Positions 39,575 to 44,529 of a stretch of 44,529 nucleotides of DNA are shown piece after piece. The stretch's first letter is position 1. Each line of letters opens with the position of its first letter. The notes under the pieces were generated by a model. The model worked only from the letters and a program-made list of their open reading frames with translations, ran no database searches and was not told where the DNA came from. Source of the stretch: UBA7803 sp041686955 (GTDB lineage Bacteria; Pseudomonadota; Gammaproteobacteria; Pseudomonadales; Azotimanducaceae); NCBI GenBank assembly GCA_041686955.1, contig JAWLCV010000034.1:1-44529 (forward strand), given 5' to 3'. Made by a program: the position numbers and the translations under genes.

Positions 39575-40706
39575 CCGGCGCGTCGCCCGCCGGGTCCTGT
39601 GGCTTCTGGCGTTCTGGCCGCTGGTAGTGCCGGCCGCCGTGCTGCCGGAAGACCGGGCCGACGTCATGTACCACGCCTACGAAGGGGGCGGCCTCACGGT
39701 GGACGGACCATCGGTCCTGGTGCGCAAGGCGTACAAGGACCAGGTGTCGGTCTGGGGCAACTACTACGTCGACATGATCAGCAGTGCCTCCATCGACGTG
39801 GTGGCCACGGCGAGCAAGTATGCCGAGGAGCGCGAAGAGAAGAGCGTGGGGGTGGACTACCTGCACGGCAAGACCTTCATGGGGCTCTCGTATACCAACA
39901 GCGAGGAGAGCGACTACTCCGCCAACGCCGTGCGGTTCGGCATCAGCCAGGACTTCTTCGGCGACCTCACCACCCTCGGCATCAGCTACGCCCGCGGCTG
40001 GGACGAGGTGCGCCGGAACGGTGACGAGGGCTTCGCCGAGGACGCGAAGCGTCAGACCTACCGGGTGGATCTTTCACAGATTCTCACCCGCAACCTCATC
40101 GTCAGCCTCAATTACGAGGGGGTCACCGACGAGGGGTTTCTGAACAATCCCTATCGCCAGGTTCGGTTCCTGGATCCCGGCTCGGCGCGGGGCTACAGCT
40201 ACGAGCCCGAGGTCTATCCCCGCACCCGGACCTCGAGCGCCGTGGCCCTGCGGGGCATGTACTACCTGCCGTACCGGGCGTCGGTGAAGGCCGAGTACCG
40301 GCATTACACGGACACCTGGGGGGTGGACGCGTGGAACGGCGAACTGGCCTACGTGCATCCGCTGGGCGGCGGCGTGGTCCTGGAAGCCAAGTACCGCTTC
40401 TACGACCAGAGCGCCGCCGACTTCTACTCCGATCTGTTCCCGCGGCAGAACGCGCAGAACTTCATGGCCCGGGACAAGGAGCTTGCCAGCTACACCACGC
40501 ATACGGCGGGTGCCGGCGTCTCCTACGAGTTCGAGCCGGGCTGGCTGCCGTTGTTCGACAAGGGCGAGGCGAACCTGTTCGTGGACTGGATCCACTTCGA
40601 CTACGACGACTTCCGCGACGTGCGGGCGGACACCGCACCCGGCGAGGAGCCCCTGTACGGCTTCGACTCGCTGGTGATTCGCGCCTTCATCTCGTTCTGG
40701 TACTGA
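39561..40706 (+). CDS. DUF3570 outer-membrane beta-barrel protein
   Basis: The 381-residue protein has a signal peptide (VLWLLAFWPLVVPAAVL) and barrel strands to the C-terminus (DSLVIRAFISFWY, aromatic end). DUF3570 stretches include EGGGLTVDGPSVLVRKAYKD, QVSVWGNYYVDMISSASIDV, VVATASKYAEEREEKSVGVD and NNPYRQVRFL. The pairing with DUF4266 is typical of the family. The GTG start lies inside the DUF4266 gene (14-bp overlap), suggesting coupled synthesis. I infer that the barrel carries or exposes the small Cys-tailed protein at the outer membrane. The gene closes the rightward operon. Confidence 0.9.
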   Translation: MAATDRRVARRVLWLLAFWPLVVPAAVLPEDRADVMYHAYEGGGLTVDGPSVLVRKAYKDQVSVWGNYYVDMISSASIDVVATASKYAEEREEKSVGVDYLHGKTFMGLSYTNSEESDYSANAVRFGISQDFFGDLTTLGISYARGWDEVRRNGDEGFAEDAKRQTYRVDLSQILTRNLIVSLNYEGVTDEGFLNNPYRQVRFLDPGSARGYSYEPEVYPRTRTSSAVALRGMYYLPYRASVKAEYRHYTDTWGVDAWNGELAYVHPLGGGVVLEAKYRFYDQSAADFYSDLFPRQNAQNFMARDKELASYTTHTAGAGVSYEFEPGWLPLFDKGEANLFVDWIHFDYDDFRDVRADTAPGEEPLYGFDSLVIRAFISFWY

Positions 40707-40707
40707 G

Positions 40708-40727
40708 CCGCCGGTATAATCCGGCGG
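40708..40727 (+). promoter_or_regulatory. Palindrome-embedded -10 box of gltX
   Basis: A perfect 7-bp inverted repeat CCGCCGG/CCGGCGG flanks TATAAT (40715-40720). The gltX ATG is at 40729, so transcription would start at or just before the initiation codon. There is no clear -35 and no Shine-Dalgarno. As RNA the same sequence would form a hairpin with TATAAT in the loop at the end of the upstream operon, but it lacks a U tract. Confidence 0.55.
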
Positions 40728-40728
40728 T

Positions 40729-42240
40729 ATGAAAATCCGTACCCGAGTCGCGCCTTCCCCCACCGGCGATCCGCACGTGGGCACCGCCTACATGGCCCTG
40801 TTCAACTGGGTGTTCGCCCACAGCCAGGGCGGGGAGTTCATTCTGCGCATCGAGGACACGGACGTGGCCCGCAGCACCGCGGAGTCCGAGCAGCTCATTC
40901 TCGACTCGTTGCGCTGGCTCGGCCTCGAGTGGGATGAAGGGCCGGACGTGGGCGGCCCACACGGGCCGTACCGGCAGAGTGCCCGCAAGCACATCTACCA
41001 GGAGCACGCCAAACGTCTGGTGGAGCAGGGCGACGCATTCCATTGCTTCTGCACCGCCGAGCGGCTGGATGCGATGCGGGCCGCGCAGCGGGCCGCCGGG
41101 GAGAACCCCCGCTACGACGGCCATTGTCTCGGTCTGAACGAGAACGAGGTCATCCGCCGGCTCGATGCCGGCGAGCCCCACGTGATCCGCATGAAGGTCC
41201 CGGCCGGGGGTGTCTGCAGCTTCGACGACGTGCTTCGGGGCTCCATCGAGATCCCCTGGAGCCAGGTGGACATGCAGGTTCTGGTGAAGCAGGACGGCTT
41301 CCCCACCTATCATCTGGCGGTGGTGGTGGACGATCACCTCATGCAGATCACCCACATCCTGCGGGGCGAGGAGTGGATCAGCTCGGCGCCGAAGCACAAG
41401 CTGCTCTACGAGTACTTCGACTGGCCCATGCCGGCGCTGTGTCACCTGCCGCTCCTGCGCAATCCGGATCAGAGCAAGCTGTCGAAGCGCAAGAATCCCA
41501 CCAGCGTCAACTATTACCGCCGTCTGGGCATCCTGCCGGAGGCTCTGGTGAACTACCTGGGGATGATGGGTTGGGCCATGCCGGACGAGCGGGAGATCTT
41601 CACCCCGCAGGAGATGGCAGCGGATTTCCAGCTCGAGAAGATTCACCTGGGCGGGCCCGTGTTCGACCTGGCCAAGCTGTCGTGGCTGAACGGCCAGTAC
41701 CTGCGTCGGCTCGACCCGGAGTCGTTCATGGACCGCATTCAGGAATGGGCGCTGAACCGTGACAACCTCGCCCGTCTGGTTCCGCTGATTCAGGAACGCA
41801 CCGAGCGCTTCTCGGACATCGTGCCGCAGGTGGACTACCTGCTGGGCGACCGGAGGCCGCTCGACGCCGAGGACTTCGCGCACGCCCGGCTCGATACGGA
41901 CCAGGTGACGCAGATTCTCGACCACGTTTCCCGGGAGCTCGATGCCCTGCGCCACTGGGAGCGCCAGGCGCTGTTCGACACGTGCCAGTCTCTGGCGGGT
42001 TGGATGGACCTGAAGATCCGCGACTTCCTGTTCCCGCTGTTCGTTGCCGTCTCCGGCCGCACCGTGTCCCTGCCGCTATTCGATTCCATGGTGTTTCTCG
42101 GTGCGGACCTGACCCGGGTGCGCATCCGGGAAGCGCTGGATGCGATCGGGGTTTCCAAGAAGCAGGCGAAGCGCCTGGAGAAGCTGCATCGGGAGTATCA
42201 CGACAGCCGGGCGGAGCCCGCCTCGACGGAGCGCGGCTGA
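40729..42240 (+). CDS. gltX: Glutamyl-tRNA synthetase
   Basis: GltX charges tRNA-Glu. The 503-residue class I synthetase has the HIGH-type motif PSPTGDPHVGTAYMALF (about 9-25) and KLSKR (250-254). RIEDTDVARST, FHCFCTAERLDAM and GLEWDEGPDVGGPHGPYRQS are also conserved. The C-terminal anticodon domain ends with AIGVSKKQAKRLEKLHREYH. The promoter hairpin lies just upstream and the stop overlaps the ATG of the next gene (TGATGG). Confidence 0.97.
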   Translation: MKIRTRVAPSPTGDPHVGTAYMALFNWVFAHSQGGEFILRIEDTDVARSTAESEQLILDSLRWLGLEWDEGPDVGGPHGPYRQSARKHIYQEHAKRLVEQGDAFHCFCTAERLDAMRAAQRAAGENPRYDGHCLGLNENEVIRRLDAGEPHVIRMKVPAGGVCSFDDVLRGSIEIPWSQVDMQVLVKQDGFPTYHLAVVVDDHLMQITHILRGEEWISSAPKHKLLYEYFDWPMPALCHLPLLRNPDQSKLSKRKNPTSVNYYRRLGILPEALVNYLGMMGWAMPDEREIFTPQEMAADFQLEKIHLGGPVFDLAKLSWLNGQYLRRLDPESFMDRIQEWALNRDNLARLVPLIQERTERFSDIVPQVDYLLGDRRPLDAEDFAHARLDTDQVTQILDHVSRELDALRHWERQALFDTCQSLAGWMDLKIRDFLFPLFVAVSGRTVSLPLFDSMVFLGADLTRVRIREALDAIGVSKKQAKRLEKLHREYHDSRAEPASTERG

Positions 42241-43661
42241 TGGCCGAGCTGGAGTTCTACGGCGCCGCCGGGCAGGTTACCGGTTCCTGTCACGTGCTCC
42301 GGGTGAACGGCCGCACGGTGCTCCTGGACTGCGGCATGATCCAGGGGGGCTCGCGGGAGGAGGGGGTCAACGCCGAGAAGTTTCCGTTTGATCCGGCCGA
42401 GGTGGATGCCGTGGTGCTGAGTCACGCCCATCTGGATCATTCGGGTCGCTTGCCGCTCCTGGTGAAGCGCGGCTTCGACGGCACAATCCATACCCAGAAC
42501 GCCAGCCGGGCGCTCATGCGCATCCTCTTGAACGACGCAGCCGGCATCGAGATGAGCAACGTCCGCCGTGACAACCGGCGCCGGTCGGACGAGGGCAAGC
42601 CGTTGCGCGCGCCGCTGTTCGATCTGGAGGACGCGGCGGCGGCCCTGGACCATACCCGCGGCCACCGCTACGGCGAGAGCTTCGACGTGGTGCCCGGGAT
42701 GACGGTCCGCTTTCACGACGCCGGCCACATCATGGGCTCGGCAGTGGTGGAGGTTCGCCTTACGGAGGCGGGCGCCACCACCACGCTGGTGTTCAGCGGC
42801 GATCTGGGCCAGTACGATTCGCCGATCCTGCGCGATCCCGTCACGCCTGCCGTTGCCGACGTGGTGCTGATGGAGACGACGTACGGCGACCGCAATCACC
42901 GCAGTCTCGATGCGTCTCTCGAGGAGTTCTGCGAGGTGCTGGATCTCGCCCATCGTCAGCGGGGCAACGTGCTCATCCCGGCGTTCGCGGTGGGCCGGAG
43001 TCAGGAGATCCTCTATCACCTGGGCAAGAACTACGAAGCCTGGAACGTGGGCGGCTGGCAGATCTTCCTGGACAGCCCTCTCGCCATCGAGGCCAGCGAG
43101 ATCTATTGGGACTTCCCCCATCTGTTCGACGAGGAGGCGAGCGAGATCTTCCGCGAGCACGTCTTCATGCCCTCGCTGCCGAACCTTCACTTCACCCGGA
43201 CGGCGGACGAATCCAAGGTCATAAGCCGTCTGAAGCACGGCGCCATCGTCATCGCCGGCAGCGGCATGTGCAACGGCGGGCGCATCCTCCACCACTTCAA
43301 GCGCGACATCGGCCGCAAGGAGACCCAGATCATCTTCACCGGCTATCAGCCCCCTGGGACGCTGGGACGTCGGATCATCGATCGTGCCGAGATGGTGCGG
43401 ATTCACGGCGAGACCTATCCCGTGCGCGCCGGCATCCACACCATCGGCGGCCTTTCCGCCCACGGCGACCAGACGGACCTGCTGCGCTGGTATGAGGGGT
43501 TCGAGGCGACGCCGGAGGGCGGGCCGCCGCCGGTCTTTCTCGTGCACGGTGATCCGGAGGCGTCGGAGGCCTTCCGGGTACGGCTGCAGGAGGCGTGCGG
43601 GGTCGACGCCAGCATCGCCGAGCCGGGAATTCGGGTGGATCTGGGGCCGTTCGGCCGATAG
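42240..43661 (+). CDS. Beta-CASP metallo-beta-lactamase-fold RNA hydrolase
   Basis: The 473-residue protein is a zinc hydrolase of the CPSF73/YsgH-like RNA-processing group. Metal motif 2 is SHAHLDHSGRLP (His62, His64, Asp66, His67). Later ligands lie in DAGHIMGSAVVE and VFSGDLGQY; METTYGDRNH, IPAFAVGRSQEILYHL, ISRLKHGAIVIAGSGMCNGG and GLSAHGDQTDLLRW give the beta-CASP and final His motifs. Translation starts at the gltX stop overlap. An RNA endonuclease or exonuclease role is known for relatives; the target is not known here. Confidence 0.93.
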   Translation: MAELEFYGAAGQVTGSCHVLRVNGRTVLLDCGMIQGGSREEGVNAEKFPFDPAEVDAVVLSHAHLDHSGRLPLLVKRGFDGTIHTQNASRALMRILLNDAAGIEMSNVRRDNRRRSDEGKPLRAPLFDLEDAAAALDHTRGHRYGESFDVVPGMTVRFHDAGHIMGSAVVEVRLTEAGATTTLVFSGDLGQYDSPILRDPVTPAVADVVLMETTYGDRNHRSLDASLEEFCEVLDLAHRQRGNVLIPAFAVGRSQEILYHLGKNYEAWNVGGWQIFLDSPLAIEASEIYWDFPHLFDEEASEIFREHVFMPSLPNLHFTRTADESKVISRLKHGAIVIAGSGMCNGGRILHHFKRDIGRKETQIIFTGYQPPGTLGRRIIDRAEMVRIHGETYPVRAGIHTIGGLSAHGDQTDLLRWYEGFEATPEGGPPPVFLVHGDPEASEAFRVRLQEACGVDASIAEPGIRVDLGPFGR

Positions 43662-43669
43662 TCGGCCGC

Positions 43670-43707
43670 GGCGTCAGGACAGGGCCATGGCGTCAGGATA
43701 GGGCGAT
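43670..43707. repeat. Tandem 19-bp duplication at the regulator 3' end
   Basis: Copies 43670-43688 and 43689-43707 differ at two positions. The second copy includes the stop and last codons of the CRP/FNR-family gene. It looks like a local duplication. Confidence 0.75.
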
Positions 43708-44376
43708 GCGGTCGAGAGCCGCGCGGTCGAACCGGTAACGGTCCTTGCGGCCGTGCACGTGGATCAGCACGCCGTCCCGCTTGAGCGCCGCCAGGCTGCG
43801 GCTGGTGTTCTCGGTCGAGGCGCTCACCATCTCGCCGACGTCCTGACAGGTGGGCAGATCGACCTCGTCGCGGTCCGCCAGTGACTGCAACTCGGACAGG
43901 TAGCGGACCAGCCGCGCCACCCGGCTGCGGGTCGTGCCGGCGGCGAGCTCGGTGATCCAGCGCTCACTGCTGCCGAGCGTTTCGCAGTGGGACTCGAGGA
44001 GCTCCATGTACGCGAGCGCATCGCCGTGGCGCAGGCGCCGCAGGTAGCTCGCCGGTGCCCACCGCACGCGCACCTGGCTGAGGGTCACCGCGGAATGGGT
44101 GTAGTGGGTCATATCCGGGTCCATCACCGGGCCGAGTCCGAGCACGGCTCCGGGTCCGTGCAGGCCCAGGATACGTGCCCGGCCGTTCGGTAACTGGGTG
44201 AGGAGCTTGACCACGCCGGTCTGAACCATGAACGCCCGGTCGCCCGTCTGGCCTTCGCCGTAGATCGTCTGGTTCGGCGCGAGCTCCCGGATGGTCCATC
44301 CCCGCTCCCGGGGCCGGCTCGCGGGCAGGGGCGGATTCGCGAGGTTGGTACGTGTGACGGCGATGGTTCGTTGCAT
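43693..44376 (-). CDS. CRP/FNR-family transcriptional regulator
   Basis: The 227-residue protein has a cyclic-nucleotide-binding-type domain (about 28-145: IRELAPNQTIYGEGQTGDRA, FMVQTGVVKLLTQLPNGRAR, ILGLHGPGAVLG) and a C-terminal winged helix (VDLPTCQDVGEMVSASTENT, SRSLAALKRDGVLIHVHGRK). It lacks the N-terminal Cys cluster of FNR, so it is not an oxygen-sensing iron-sulfur type. The cAMP-pocket residues are not clearly conserved, so the ligand is uncertain. ATG 44376 has GGGAGC upstream. It is a candidate binder of the CRP-type sites near 35040. Confidence 0.9.
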   Translation of the reverse strand: MQRTIAVTRTNLANPPLPASRPRERGWTIRELAPNQTIYGEGQTGDRAFMVQTGVVKLLTQLPNGRARILGLHGPGAVLGLGPVMDPDMTHYTHSAVTLSQVRVRWAPASYLRRLRHGDALAYMELLESHCETLGSSERWITELAAGTTRSRVARLVRYLSELQSLADRDEVDLPTCQDVGEMVSASTENTSRSLAALKRDGVLIHVHGRKDRYRFDRAALDRIALS

Positions 44377-44420
44377 GGCTCGCTCCCGATGGCTATCGAT
44401 GTGAGAGACGTGGAGAAAAG

Positions 44421-44494
44421 AGGGCGCTGACCCGTGACCGATCGCAGGGGTTGGGGGGAGGTGGGCTCGATCGTTTCGCCACGGGCCAGCGCCG
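44421..44494. repeat. Inverted repeat sharing a core with the 10841 element
   Basis: Arms GGCGCTGACCCGTG (44423-44436) and CACGGGCCAGCGCC (44480-44493) match at 13 of 14 positions. The core GGCGCTGACCCG also occurs, inverted, at 10966-10977. It lies upstream of the CRP/FNR-family gene, and the rest of the window to 44529 shows no gene. Confidence 0.55.
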
Positions 44495-44529
44495 CAACTC
44501 ATCCTCGCTCGACCACGCGTTCCCGCGGA

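Overview
The window is about 44.5 kb of GC-rich DNA and reads as a chromosomal segment of a gammaproteobacterium. Gene content supports this: pspBC, the run dnaX-ybaB-recR-rnd-ycgL-ycgN, hrpA, dusA, mlaA, lpxC and gltX. A halophilic or marine Ectothiorhodospiraceae/Chromatiales-type host is a guess from memory of similar gene content, not something the sequence proves. No tRNA, rRNA, CRISPR array, transposase or phage gene was seen. There is one assembly gap of 100 N (15326-15425).

Region 1 (1-14890) is mostly housekeeping. It holds a phage-shock remnant at the window edge (pspB cut, pspC, a small coiled-coil membrane gene), a glycerophosphodiesterase, then the DNA replication, recombination and RNA processing run dnaX-ybaB-recR-rnd-ycgL-ycgN plus a small membrane protein. 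A membrane VWA protein with a degenerate metal site follows, then a MoxR-type AAA+ ATPase with its soluble VWA partner. A 138-bp near-palindromic element separates these from the RNA helicase hrpA.

Region 2 (14980-19542) opens with a three-gene MNIO RiPP locus. It encodes an exported precursor peptide carrying EG(G/T/A)CG repeats, a DUF692 multinuclear iron oxidase and a DUF2063 partner (HvfABC/bufferin type). The assembly gap sits just after the precursor stop codon. mlaA follows 8 bp downstream and so is probably co-transcribed. A degenerate receiver-PP2C phosphatase and a STAS protein form a partner-switching pair after it.

Region 3 (19520-28253) holds a TerB-like protein, dusA, an orphan ECF sigma factor, and a leftward operon of thioesterase, RND transporter fused to a LolA-like domain, and an outer-membrane barrel, which looks like a lipid export route to the outer membrane. 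A decayed C-terminal fragment of nspC (carboxynorspermidine decarboxylase) and an lpxC gene away from the division cluster follow.

Region 4 (28272-40706) is the best candidate for an undescribed system. Leftward run a mono-haem cytochrome, a LamG lipoprotein with a duplicated haem module, a Tat-exported DUF1501 protein and a methyltransferase. Rightward run an HzsA-like beta-propeller/di-haem lipoprotein, an SH3-barrel protein, a second barrel, a small DUF4266 protein ending in GGGCGCN and a DUF3570 barrel. The shared intergenic region carries two near-consensus CRP-type sites, and a CRP/FNR-family regulator is encoded about 9 kb to the right. I infer an envelope redox or metalloprotein assembly under CRP-type control; its substrate is unknown.

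Region 5 (40729-44529) has gltX with a -10 box embedded in a palindrome, a beta-CASP metallohydrolase, the CRP/FNR-family regulator, and a terminal inverted repeat related to the one before hrpA.
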